DNA of 60,353 nucleotides from an uncultured Halomonas sp. (lineage in GTDB: Bacteria; Pseudomonadota; Gammaproteobacteria; Pseudomonadales; Halomonadaceae). The stretch covers positions 1 through 60,353 of the forward strand of contig NZ_CANMTQ010000016.1 in the NCBI RefSeq assembly GCF_947500835.1, given 5' to 3'. Within the stretch, counting starts at the first letter, position 1. Every line of letters starts with the position of its first letter. Positions 7,904-17,914 of this stretch are shown here, in pieces. The notes under the pieces are model-generated. The model was not told the origin of the DNA. It did no database searches and was given only the letters and a program-made list of their open reading frames with translations. Both the position numbers and the translations under genes were made by a program.

Positions 7904-8895
7904 TGTTGTCGCCGCTAAAAGCGACTCTGTACGCAATCCTAGCGATCTGTATATCAAGTTTGTCGAGCGCAGTCATTGCAGCGTCCGAAAACAGCTTCGA
8001 TTGCCGACAGCTAGCCGATGATACAAAACTGGCGTCGCCGCTTGATTGGCTCGAACGTAGCATGATGGCAAGTCAATGCTATGTGTTTCGTGCGCAAGCC
8101 ATACGCATCAGCCCTGGCGGCGTGCGCACGCTGGCATTGGCCCATGAGATTCACGATGGGGTCATACGTGAAGTGACTCGCTATCTTGACGGCCCTGCTG
8201 TCATTTATGAGCGTTATGGTCGACTTGGACGAAACGGCATATTGATGCGCCGTTCAGCGAATGGCTCCCCAGGCGCTGCGTTGCAGAAGATCGATCATCA
8301 CTACCGCCTGACTCTTGGTGACGAAGAGCGAGTGGCTGGACGCCCCAGCATGCGTCTGGATATCGAGCCTAGAGACAAGCTGCGTTATGGCCATCGCTTA
8401 TGGCTTGATTTAGCGACTGGTTTGCCACTCAAGCAAAATCTTGTCGACGTTGAAGGGCAAATCCTTGAAACATTTCAAATGACTGAGTTGATCGAGCCAA
8501 CGCTCTATTCTCAATCAGTTACGCTCGAGCCTCTACCTAGCGTTTCAACAGGCCCTTGGCAGCCAAGCTGGCTCCCCAGGGGGTATGTTTCTATAGCATT
8601 GCCCCCCACGCTTGGGTTTTCCAGCAAGACCATGAGCCATAGACTCTATAGTGATGGTTTATCCAGCTTCAGCCTTTTCGTTCAGCCGATCAAGAACAAG
8701 AAGGAGGCGCTACTGCCCGGCATCCATCGTCTAGGAATTTCCTACGCCGCGGTACGACATCTGCGCTTTGACGAAGAGCATATCCTGCAGGTTGTGGTAT
8801 TGGGCGAGCTGCCTCCGAAAGTTCTTTATCGAATTGCTTCTCGAATGGAGTTTCTTGGGGATGCCGATCAAGGGCAGCAAGAGCCTGCACCATGA
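7903..8895 (+). CDS. rseB: Sigma-E regulatory protein RseB / MucB
   Basis: The 330-residue periplasmic protein begins with a signal peptide ending near SAVIAAS. The mature part has the MucB/RseB lipoprotein-localisation-like fold (YERYGRLGRNGILMRR, YRLTLGDEERVAGRPSMRLDIEPRDKLRYGHRLWLDLATGLPLKQNLVD) and a C-terminal domain (FSLFVQPI). In the family it binds the periplasmic face of RseA, shields it from the first protease, and senses mislocalised lipid or lipoprotein. It overlaps rseA by one base and rseC by four, so translation is probably coupled. Confidence 0.92.
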   Translation: MLSPLKATLYAILAICISSLSSAVIAASENSFDCRQLADDTKLASPLDWLERSMMASQCYVFRAQAIRISPGGVRTLALAHEIHDGVIREVTRYLDGPAVIYERYGRLGRNGILMRRSANGSPGAALQKIDHHYRLTLGDEERVAGRPSMRLDIEPRDKLRYGHRLWLDLATGLPLKQNLVDVEGQILETFQMTELIEPTLYSQSVTLEPLPSVSTGPWQPSWLPRGYVSIALPPTLGFSSKTMSHRLYSDGLSSFSLFVQPIKNKKEALLPGIHRLGISYAAVRHLRFDEEHILQVVVLGELPPKVLYRIASRMEFLGDADQGQQEPAP

Positions 8896-9350
8896 GCGAA
8901 CAAGAAACGATCAAGAGACCGGCACCCCATTGGCTCGAAGAAAGGGGGATCGTCGTTGCGTTGTTTGCTGATGGCGCATGGATCGAGGCGCAGTCTCGGA
9001 GTGGTTGCAGTAACTGCGCAAAATCGGGTTGCGGTACCGGGCTGTTATCGCGACGTCGCCCTACGAGATTGGCAGTCCATACTGATGCATTGCTGCATGT
9101 GGGCGATCGCGTGTGTCTAGGAATATCCGTGAAGAGCTTCTTGACTGGTACCCTGATCGCCTATGGTTTGCCGCTGCTGACTGCGGCTCTGGCGGGAGGG
9201 CTTGCCGAGATGCTGGTTTCTGCGGGACATGTAGCTGTGCCGTTTGTGTTCGCCGGTGGTCTGCTTGCCGGTTGTCTGATGAGTCGTTGCCAGTTGCTGC
9301 GGCATCAACGGCAATACCAACCTATACTGCTGGCAATTGAGCCTGCGTGA
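8892..9350 (+). CDS. rseC: SoxR-reducing/RseC family protein (MucC)
   Basis: A 152-residue integral membrane protein of the RseC/MucC family. An N-terminal Cys-rich segment (GCSNCAKSGCGTGLL) precedes two predicted membrane helices (about FLTGTLIAYGLPLLTAALAGG and VPFVFAGGLLAGCLMS). Members have been linked to sigma-E modulation and to reduction of SoxR with the Rsx complex; the exact role is unsettled. The ATG overlaps the rseB stop by four bases. mucD follows after 161 bases and may have its own promoter. Confidence 0.88.
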   Translation: MSEQETIKRPAPHWLEERGIVVALFADGAWIEAQSRSGCSNCAKSGCGTGLLSRRRPTRLAVHTDALLHVGDRVCLGISVKSFLTGTLIAYGLPLLTAALAGGLAEMLVSAGHVAVPFVFAGGLLAGCLMSRCQLLRHQRQYQPILLAIEPA

Positions 9351-9386
9351 TGACCTCGCTACTGAATAGTTTTGCAAGGTTACACT

Positions 9387-9413
9387 GAACTCTCGGACTG
9401 CAGCGATATCCAA
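9387..9413 (+). promoter_or_regulatory. Possible sigma-E-type promoter upstream of mucD
   Basis: GAACTC, 16 bases, then TCCAA resembles the ECF sigma-E pattern (GAACTT, about 16 bases, TCAAA or TCTGA). It lies about 100 bases before the mucD start. One mismatch in each box keeps this tentative, but a sigma-E-dependent promoter before a DegP-like protease fits the known regulon. Confidence 0.35.
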
Positions 9414-9463
9414 TGTTTCCCAACGAAAGCGTAATCAATCCAATAAACCAATAGCCGCGTCTT

Positions 9464-9484
9464 CCAAAACAAGAATTCTTTTGG
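9464..9484. promoter_or_regulatory. Dyad symmetry upstream of mucD
   Basis: CCAAAA and TTTTGG flank a 9-base centre, and the inner AAGAATTCTT is itself a perfect palindrome. The element ends 27 bases before the chosen mucD start. It may be an operator or an mRNA leader structure; no regulator can be named. Confidence 0.35.
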
Positions 9485-9511
9485 CATATGGCAGGTAACC
9501 AGGAGTACTTG

Positions 9512-10939
9512 ATGCAACGCATTCCACGACACTTATCATTATGGCTAATGCTGATGGTCACAGCATTCTTCATACAAACCGCGCAAGCGCGTGAATTGCC
9601 CGATTTCACCGAACTGGTCAAACAAGCGGCACCAGGTGTCGTCAATATTTCCAGCACTCGGGAAGTCGAGCAGCGCAGGATGCCCTTCGGTGGGTCTCAT
9701 GGCCAGGACATTCCAGAATTTTTCCGCCGCTTCTTCGAAGATCAAATGCCGCCGGGGCACGGTCAACGCGGCCCGGGGAGCGCCCAGGAATTGCAGTCCC
9801 TGGGTTCGGGTTTCGTCATCAGCAAGGATGGCTATGTATTGACCAATGCCCACGTAGTCGATGGAGCCGACTCGATCGTAGTGCGTTTGAACGATCGTCG
9901 TGAGCTCGATGCGGAATTGATTGGCGCCGATGCCAAGACGGACATAGCGCTGCTCAAGATTGATGGTGAAGATCTGCCTACCCTCAATCTAGGGGATTCA
10001 GAAAAACTCCAGGTCGGGGAGTGGGTCGCGGCGATCGGCTCGCCTTTTGGCTTCGATCATTCCGTGACCGCAGGTATCGTCAGTGCCATCAACCGGACGC
10101 TTCCCAGCGATGCTTATGTGCCTTTCATTCAGACCGATGTAGCCATCAACCCAGGTAACTCCGGTGGCCCATTGTTCAATCTGGAAGGGCAGGTCATTGG
10201 TATCAACTCTCAGATATTTACTCGTAGCGGCGGATTCATGGGCTTGTCCTTCGCCATACCCATCAATGTGGCAATGGATATTGCCGATCAATTGCGGGAC
10301 GACGGGCGCGTGAGTCGTGGCTGGTTAGGTGTGGTCATTCAACCGGTATCGAAAGATCTGGCGGAATCCTTTGGAATGGATGGTCCTGAGGGCGCTCTGA
10401 TTGCTGATGTTGCCCCGGATGCACCGGCAGCCAAGGCGGGGCTCAAGGCAGGTGATATCGTCTTGTCCGTCAATGGTGAAACGGTTGAACGCTCCGCTAC
10501 GTTACCGCGCCTGGTGGGCCGCATCGATCCAGACAGCGACGCCGAGCTCGAGATATTGCGTGACGGTGAGCGTATCACCAAGACCGTGACGGTAGGTGAC
10601 TGGCCGGAGGAAGGAATGCCCATGGCCGCTTCTGGTAGCGACAAGAGTGATCCCCGTACTCGCCTGGGCGTAACGGTTGCATCGCTCAGTGCCGAGCAGC
10701 TCGAGAGTCTCGGTCTTTCTGCCGGTGTGAGAGTCGAGCAAGTCGCGCCGGATAGCGTAGCTGCCAGCGCAGGGGTGCGTCCTGGAGATGTCATCGTCTC
10801 ACTCGATCAGCAGGATATCGATTCCGGCAAGCGCCTGAGTGAGGTGGTAAGTAGTATCGAGGGCAATCGCGCCGTGCCTTTACGGCTCTATCGCGATGGT
10901 CGGTCGCTATTCGTAGCCTTGCGACTGAACGAGAAGTGA
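9512..10939 (+). CDS. mucD: Periplasmic serine endoprotease MucD (DegP/HtrA family)
   Basis: 475 residues from the ATG at 9512, which has AGGAG six bases upstream; an ATG at 9488 lacks such a site. A Sec signal peptide ends near TAQA (24). The trypsin-like domain carries the triad H114 (TNAHVVDG), D144 (KTDIALLKI) and S217 (NPGNSGGPL). Two PDZ domains follow at roughly 255-345 and 370-470. HtrA proteases degrade or refold misfolded envelope proteins and so lower the sigma-E signal. The gene closes the rpoE cluster and ends at a strong terminator. Confidence 0.94.
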   Translation: MQRIPRHLSLWLMLMVTAFFIQTAQARELPDFTELVKQAAPGVVNISSTREVEQRRMPFGGSHGQDIPEFFRRFFEDQMPPGHGQRGPGSAQELQSLGSGFVISKDGYVLTNAHVVDGADSIVVRLNDRRELDAELIGADAKTDIALLKIDGEDLPTLNLGDSEKLQVGEWVAAIGSPFGFDHSVTAGIVSAINRTLPSDAYVPFIQTDVAINPGNSGGPLFNLEGQVIGINSQIFTRSGGFMGLSFAIPINVAMDIADQLRDDGRVSRGWLGVVIQPVSKDLAESFGMDGPEGALIADVAPDAPAAKAGLKAGDIVLSVNGETVERSATLPRLVGRIDPDSDAELEILRDGERITKTVTVGDWPEEGMPMAASGSDKSDPRTRLGVTVASLSAEQLESLGLSAGVRVEQVAPDSVAASAGVRPGDVIVSLDQQDIDSGKRLSEVVSSIEGNRAVPLRLYRDGRSLFVALRLNEK

Positions 10940-10968
10940 TGGCGCGGTAATTCATGCAATAGCTGAAA

Positions 10969-10993
10969 AACGGGGCCAAGCGCCTCGTTTTTT
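10969..10993 (+). terminator. Rho-independent terminator after mucD
   Basis: The 8-bp stem AACGGGGC / GCCTCGTT (one G-U pair) has a CAAGC loop and runs into six T residues at 10988-10993, about 30 bases past the mucD stop. It is the likely end of the sigma-E cluster transcript. Confidence 0.8.
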
Positions 10994-11404
10994 ATTGCCT
11001 TATCGAATAGTTGATCATGTACAAGGTATTAACTATCGATGCCATCAATTCTTTAAAAAAGTATACGCAAGTTATACGACAAAATTAACGCTGGCTTTAG
11101 GAGAGAGAACGTAATGGCGATATTCGCTCTTTAAACATTGTACTTGGAAAAAGCGTTGTACAAGAAACTTGCTATGCTTTTAAAAAAATTAATAATATTA
11201 ATACCTTGCAAAAACTTTCAGTATTTTTTCAGCACTTTGCGTCGAGCGTTGGATGCATCTTGTCTGGCTAAAGTATTGTCCGTTGAAGTCGATATCAGCT
11301 CTACCACTGCAGATTAACGCTGGCCTGGAACTGTAGGCCAGCAACAATAAAAACCTATTGACCACCCTGACTGCAATCGACTTATACGGATCGGAATTTC
11401 TTTC
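10994..11404. other. AT-rich intergenic region before the chemotaxis pair
   Basis: Apart from the terminator, the 465 bases between mucD and the receptor gene hold no convincing gene. The first 230 are clearly AT-richer than their surroundings (runs such as TTTTAAAAAAATTAATAATATT near 11180, partly quoted). Two TTGTAC-type sites stand out: TTGTAC at 11138 and the palindrome TTGTACAA at 11156-11163. A perfect inverted repeat GCTGGCCT / AGGCCAGC with an 8-base spacer lies at 11319-11342, without a T-run. These could be operators for the receptor promoter. The composition suits a recombination junction or an upstream-activated promoter. Confidence 0.45.
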
Positions 11405-13537
11405 ATGACACAGAACGCGCATTCAAGCTCAGTCAAAGACGCAAAAGAAGAACTCAATGAAAGCAGCGATCAATCTGCTTCGCTTTGGCGAGCCGTTCAT
11501 CGTTCCCAAGCCATCATCGAGTTCGATACCGATGGGCAGATTCTTGAAGCCAACCAGAATTTTCTGGATGCGGTGGGCTATAGCCTCGAGGAGATTCGCG
11601 GACAGCATCATCGCATCTTCTGCGAAGATGGCTACGCCAAGAGCGAAGAGTATCGCAAGTTCTGGCAGGCATTAAAGCGCGGCGAATTTGCCAGCGGCGA
11701 ATTCAAGCGGATTGACAAGAACAAAAATGAAATCTGGCTGAATGCCACCTACAACCCGATCTTCGATGCGAAAGGCCAGCCCTATAAAGTAGTCAAGTTC
11801 GCATCCAACATCACCGAGCAAAAGCACAAGAACGCGGAGTTCGAGAGCCAGATTAATGCTATTGGGCGCTCTCAGGCAGTCATCGAGTTCGATCTCAACG
11901 GCATTGTAACCGCCGCCAATGACAATTTTCTCAAGACGGTAGGCTATTCCCGAGATGCGGTCATTGGTCAACACCACCGTATATTCTGCGATGAAAGCTA
12001 TGCTCGAAGCGAAGCCTACCAGGAGTTTTGGGAACAGCTGGGGCGGGGTGAATTCATTAGCGGGGAATTCCAGCGACGGCATCGCAGAGGGCATGCCATC
12101 TGGCTGCAGGCGACCTACAATCCTATCCTGGACCCATCTGGGCGCGCCTATAAAGTCATCAAGTTCGCCAACGACATCACCGAGCAAAAGCGACTCAATG
12201 CCGAATTCGAGGACAAGGTCAATGCCATCGACCGCGCCCAGGCGGTGATCGAGTTCGATATGGAAGGACACGTGCTGACCGCCAACCAGCAGTTTCTGGC
12301 AACGACAGGCTATGCGCTGAAGGATATCCAGGGGCAGCACCACAAGCTTTTCTGCGAGCCGAAACATGCCAAGAGCGAAGAGTACAAGAGCTTCTGGGCG
12401 AAGCTGCGCCGTGGAGAATTCGTCGCAGGGGAATTCAAGCGTCTGGGTAGCGACAAGCGCGAGATATGGTTGCAGGCCACCTACAATCCGATCTTCGACG
12501 TCGCAGGCAAGCTCACCAAGATAGTCAAGTTCGCCACGGACGTGACGGAAAGCAAACGCAGTAACGCCGAGTTCGAAGGCAAGGTCAATGCCATGGATCG
12601 TGCCCAGGCGGTCATCGAATTCGATCTGAAAGGCAATATCCTGACGGCCAATCGCAATTTTCTCGACACCGTGGGCTACCACGCCGACGAGATTCTCGGT
12701 CAGCATCACCGCATGTTCTGTGAGCAGACGTACGTCGTCAGCGCGGAATATCGTGATTTCTGGCAGGCATTGAATCGCGGCGAGTTCTTCAATGGACGCT
12801 TCATGCGGCTGGGCAAGCACGGGCGGCAGGTATGGATTCAGGCGACCTACAATCCGATTTTCAACGCCAACGGCGAGCCCTACAAGATCGTGAAGTTCGC
12901 CACCGACATCACGGCTCAGGTCGAACTGGAAACGAGCATCCAGCAGCAGTCGGAGGCAATGAATGCTTCGATTCTGGAACTCAACAAGGCGATCAATGGC
13001 ATTGCCGAGCATACCCGGGTCACCCGGGAGCTAGCACAAGGGACACGAAGCGAAGCCGAGCGGGGCAATCGGGCACTGCAGGATTCGAGCGAAGCCATGG
13101 CGGCGATTCAGAAATCCTCCGAGGACATCGATGACATCGTCAAGACGATCGGTGAAATCGCCGCACAGACCAATCTGCTGGCCTTCAATGCCGCCATCGA
13201 GGCGGCGCGAGCCGGGGAGCATGGCCTTGGGTTCTCCGTCGTGGCGGACGAGGTGCGCAAGCTGGCCGAGAAATCCGGTGATGCCACGCGTCAGATCAAT
13301 CGCTTGCTGGGGGAGTCGCTGAAGTGTATCGACAATGGCAATGACGTTTCCCGGCGTGCCCAGGAGGCCTTCTCGCGCATTACCGAAGGGGTCGAGCAGA
13401 CGACTTCCGCAGTCGAGCAGATCGACGTCACCGCCTCTTCCCAGTTGGATACCGCCGCACACGTCGAGAAGCTGATTCAGGAGCTGGCCAGGGCGACGCG
13501 CAAGCATTCATCGGAAGGGCTTTCGAAGTCCGCCTGA
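11405..13537 (+). CDS. Soluble methyl-accepting chemotaxis protein with four tandem PAS domains
   Basis: The 710-residue protein has no signal peptide or membrane helix, so it should be cytoplasmic. Four PAS domains begin near residues 33, 155, 277 and 399, a period of exactly 122 residues each time. Every copy repeats (S/A)QAxIEFD, then GQHH(R/K)xFC, then a FW..L.RGEF segment, then ATYNPI(F/L)(D/N) and K(V/I)(V/I)KFA. The conserved His-His and Cys in all four may bind a cofactor, but this is unproven. A short receptor signalling domain follows, with the hairpin tip QTNLLAFNAAIEAARAGEHGLGF (about residues 588-610; only part is quoted here as NAAIEAARAGEHGLGF). The layout recalls BdlA-type and Aer-like redox or energy sensors. 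The CheW-like gene lies 28 bases downstream. No CheA, CheR or CheB is in the window. Confidence 0.9.
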   Translation: MTQNAHSSSVKDAKEELNESSDQSASLWRAVHRSQAIIEFDTDGQILEANQNFLDAVGYSLEEIRGQHHRIFCEDGYAKSEEYRKFWQALKRGEFASGEFKRIDKNKNEIWLNATYNPIFDAKGQPYKVVKFASNITEQKHKNAEFESQINAIGRSQAVIEFDLNGIVTAANDNFLKTVGYSRDAVIGQHHRIFCDESYARSEAYQEFWEQLGRGEFISGEFQRRHRRGHAIWLQATYNPILDPSGRAYKVIKFANDITEQKRLNAEFEDKVNAIDRAQAVIEFDMEGHVLTANQQFLATTGYALKDIQGQHHKLFCEPKHAKSEEYKSFWAKLRRGEFVAGEFKRLGSDKREIWLQATYNPIFDVAGKLTKIVKFATDVTESKRSNAEFEGKVNAMDRAQAVIEFDLKGNILTANRNFLDTVGYHADEILGQHHRMFCEQTYVVSAEYRDFWQALNRGEFFNGRFMRLGKHGRQVWIQATYNPIFNANGEPYKIVKFATDITAQVELETSIQQQSEAMNASILELNKAINGIAEHTRVTRELAQGTRSEAERGNRALQDSSEAMAAIQKSSEDIDDIVKTIGEIAAQTNLLAFNAAIEAARAGEHGLGFSVVADEVRKLAEKSGDATRQINRLLGESLKCIDNGNDVSRRAQEAFSRITEGVEQTTSAVEQIDVTASSQLDTAAHVEKLIQELARATRKHSSEGLSKSA

Positions 13538-13565
13538 GTCGTCTCTTGAATAGGATGAATGTCGC

Positions 13566-15053
13566 ATGAGTCAACGCACATTGGGCATCCTGGGCCTCGG
13601 TGAAAGTATCGTCGCCCTGGACGCATGCCATCTGCTGGAAGTCGTGAAACCCGACACGCCCCTGGTGCCGCGACCCCTGGCGCCGGCCTGGTCCTTGGGG
13701 ACGTTCAGGTTAAGGGATTCGCTCATCCCCTGTGTGGATCTGGCCGGGCTTTTACAGCTGGATCCCAGCGAGGCGTCAGGATCGGCGGAGAAGCATCTCG
13801 CCATCGTGAACTATCGTGGTGGATGCTTCGGTCTGCTCGTCGATCGCGCTTATGACATGATCACCGTCGAACAGAGCCAGATGAGCGCCTTGGGCAAGGG
13901 AGCCGGAGCGGCCAGTGAGCTCACTCCCTGGCTGGTAACCCATCCTGTTTCAGGTCAGCCGATTTATCTGCTGGATATCGACGTTCTTTTCTCGTTGGAA
14001 GGCATGGTGCTGGCTTTCGAGGATGTCGACCAGGCATCGTCATCGTCAACGGCCCTGGAGAACGACGCACAGCAACACGCACGCCGCTCGCATCGCTATC
14101 TACTTGTCGATATCGAAGAAGCGACCCTTGCCATTGACACCGCCGTGGTCAGCGAAATCACTGCCTGCGGCGCGGTTGAGAGGCCGGTAGTGAACGTCGA
14201 GGCATATCTGGGTAACGTGGCGCTACGTGACATGCGTATTCCGATCTTCGATCCAGGGATGCTGATTGGCTACCCGCCATTGACGTCGTCGCCCTCCCAT
14301 GTGGTCGTGCTCAATACCGACAGCGGGCGTATCGGCTTGGCGGTCACGCACATCAATACCATCTGTGCCTTCGATGACAGCGATCTGCACCCGCTGCCCG
14401 GTGCAGACCAGGCCGCCGATCATGTTACCGGAGTATTGAGTCGGCCTGGCCAAGACGATGCCTTGTGCCTCGATCATCGTCAGCTGTTTACCGGAGAGGC
14501 GCTGGGGGCATTGGCGCAGATTCATGCCCGTCTGGGTGACGAAGTCAGTGATCGGCGCACTCAGCAGGAGTGGCAGCGCTTTGCCTTCGTGCATTTTGAA
14601 AGTGGCGGGCGCTATGTCGAGCTGCTCGAGCAGCTGGATGCGGTGCTGCCCTTGCCGGAAAATCTGCTGCCGCTGAAAGAGGACGGCCCCTTTTCCGCCG
14701 CCATGCGCCACCGGGAGCAGACGGTCTCTCTAGTGGATCTGCGGATACTATTGGACAAGAATGCAGTTGAACCTGCAGAGCATGTGCTGGTGGCGGACAG
14801 CGGCCAGGGCATGGTGGGTTTTATGGTGGATCAGGTCACAAGGATCGAGTACATGGATGCACCGGTGAATAGCTTTGTCGTGCGTTGGCGTGGCGACGCG
14901 AATCCCGACGCCCCGCCGGTCGAGCAGGCGAAACGGATGATTGCCGTGGGTGAGGGTGCGCAGCAACAGATCCATTCCGTCCTCTGTCTGCAGACCCTGG
15001 CCCGCATGCTGGTACAGTCGGACAGGCAACAGACTCCGGTGGCGTCAACCTAG
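13566..15053 (+). CDS. Triple CheW-domain protein
   Basis: The 495-residue soluble protein reads as three consecutive CheW-like domains, at about residues 1-155, 175-325 and 340-490. Each shows the CheW core followed by the loop that normally reads NLRG...P(V/I)(I/V)DL: here FRLRDSLIPCVDLAGLL, VALRDMRIPIFDPGMLI and AMRHREQTVSLVDLRILL. A single CheW couples a receptor to CheA; a three-domain form could act as a scaffold. The NLRG motif is altered in all three, most in the third. It lies directly behind the PAS4 receptor, so the two are probably one functional unit. Starts at ATG with AGGATG upstream. Confidence 0.8.
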   Translation: MSQRTLGILGLGESIVALDACHLLEVVKPDTPLVPRPLAPAWSLGTFRLRDSLIPCVDLAGLLQLDPSEASGSAEKHLAIVNYRGGCFGLLVDRAYDMITVEQSQMSALGKGAGAASELTPWLVTHPVSGQPIYLLDIDVLFSLEGMVLAFEDVDQASSSSTALENDAQQHARRSHRYLLVDIEEATLAIDTAVVSEITACGAVERPVVNVEAYLGNVALRDMRIPIFDPGMLIGYPPLTSSPSHVVVLNTDSGRIGLAVTHINTICAFDDSDLHPLPGADQAADHVTGVLSRPGQDDALCLDHRQLFTGEALGALAQIHARLGDEVSDRRTQQEWQRFAFVHFESGGRYVELLEQLDAVLPLPENLLPLKEDGPFSAAMRHREQTVSLVDLRILLDKNAVEPAEHVLVADSGQGMVGFMVDQVTRIEYMDAPVNSFVVRWRGDANPDAPPVEQAKRMIAVGEGAQQQIHSVLCLQTLARMLVQSDRQQTPVAST

Positions 15054-15109
15054 TCTGCGCATTACTGTCCTTGGCCTCGCCTTGTCGGTACAATAGCCCC
15101 ACATTTTTG

Positions 15110-15134
15110 GCGCCTTTTGCTTCATAAAAGGCGC
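15110..15134 (+). promoter_or_regulatory. Perfect 9-bp stem-loop in the lepA leader
   Basis: GCGCCTTTT and AAAAGGCGC flank a 7-base loop, ending 25 bases before the lepA ATG and just ahead of the GGAAAGAG ribosome-binding site. A TACAAT hexamer at 15089 could be the -10 of a lepA promoter. No T-run follows, so a leader RNA structure is more likely than a terminator. Confidence 0.45.
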
Positions 15135-15159
15135 AATTATCAGGGCGGAAAGAGAGTCA

Positions 15160-16977
<1,818 letters not shown>

Positions 16978-17058
16978 GTTCTTCTGGCAATGTCCGCACC
17001 TGTCAGTTTTTGCAGAAAAACTAATCAATTCTAAGAACCATCAGGATCAAGACGACTC

Positions 17059-17862
17059 ATGGATTTTTCGCTGTTGTTGGTGGTGGCCGTCGCTGTCACT
17101 GGATTGGTATGGCTGCTGGATGTTCTCTGGTGGCGGCCCAAGCGTCGCGCCAGACTGGCCAAGGCAGCGTCCGAGGATGGCACGGCGCTGGATGACTACA
17201 CCCGGCGCAAGCTGGTCAAGGAGCCCTGGCCGGTAGATTACGCCCGTTCGTTCTTTCCGGTGCTGTTGGTCGTGCTGTTGCTGCGAAGTTTTCTGGTGGA
17301 ACCCTTTCAGATTCCTTCAGGGTCCATGCGCCCGACCTTGGAAATTGGGGATTTCATCCTGGTCAACAAATTTACCTATGGATTGCGTCTTCCCGTGACC
17401 CATACGGAAATCGTCGACCTTGGCGAACCCGAGCGTGGCGATGTCATGGTCTTTCGTTTCCCCCAGGATACGTCGGTCAACTTCATCAAGCGTGTCGTCG
17501 GCTTGCCCGGCGATCGTATTCGCTACGAAAACAAGCAGCTCTATGTCAATGGCAAGCCCGTTCCCAAAGAGTTGATCGATGCGAATCCGATAAAAGCACC
17601 TGGCGAAGAGCTCTTCGACGAGCAGCTCGGCGAGCAACTTCATGACATCTACAACAATCCGCTGGACCCAGGTCCACAGCTTCGGGAAGTGATCGTGCCG
17701 GAGGGGCAATACTTCATGATGGGCGACAACCGGGACCATTCCAACGACAGCCGCTACTGGGGCTTCGTACCTGAAAAGAACATAGTGGGGAAGGCTTTTG
17801 CCGTGTGGATGCATTGGGACGGTGGTCTGCCCAGCTTTACTTCGGTGCGCGCCATCAAATGA
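17059..17862 (+). CDS. lepB: Signal peptidase I
   Basis: The 267-residue inner-membrane protease removes Sec signal peptides. Two N-terminal membrane segments (about 4-25 and 65-80) precede the periplasmic domain. The catalytic Ser is S89 in PSGSM and the general-base Lys is K144 in NFIKRVVGLPGD; the C-terminal box is GDNRDHSNDSRYWG. The next gene starts 52 bases later. A weak inverted repeat (AGTTTTT / AAAAACT, 17005-17022) lies before lepB in the lepA-lepB gap. Confidence 0.96.
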   Translation: MDFSLLLVVAVAVTGLVWLLDVLWWRPKRRARLAKAASEDGTALDDYTRRKLVKEPWPVDYARSFFPVLLVVLLLRSFLVEPFQIPSGSMRPTLEIGDFILVNKFTYGLRLPVTHTEIVDLGEPERGDVMVFRFPQDTSVNFIKRVVGLPGDRIRYENKQLYVNGKPVPKELIDANPIKAPGEELFDEQLGEQLHDIYNNPLDPGPQLREVIVPEGQYFMMGDNRDHSNDSRYWGFVPEKNIVGKAFAVWMHWDGGLPSFTSVRAIK

Positions 17863-17914
17863 GCCTGCCAACACGACAAACTTCTTTTAAACAACAGTAC
17901 GAACCAGGAGCCTC

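Noticed and set aside
11672..13012. 446-residue open frame antisense to the PAS receptor
   Set aside because: Its repeats are the reverse reading of the PAS repeats, and it resembles no protein family.
17005..17022. AGTTTTT-GCAG-AAAAACT inverted repeat between lepA and lepB
   Set aside because: An AT-only stem with no T-run after it is too weak to call a terminator inside a conserved operon.
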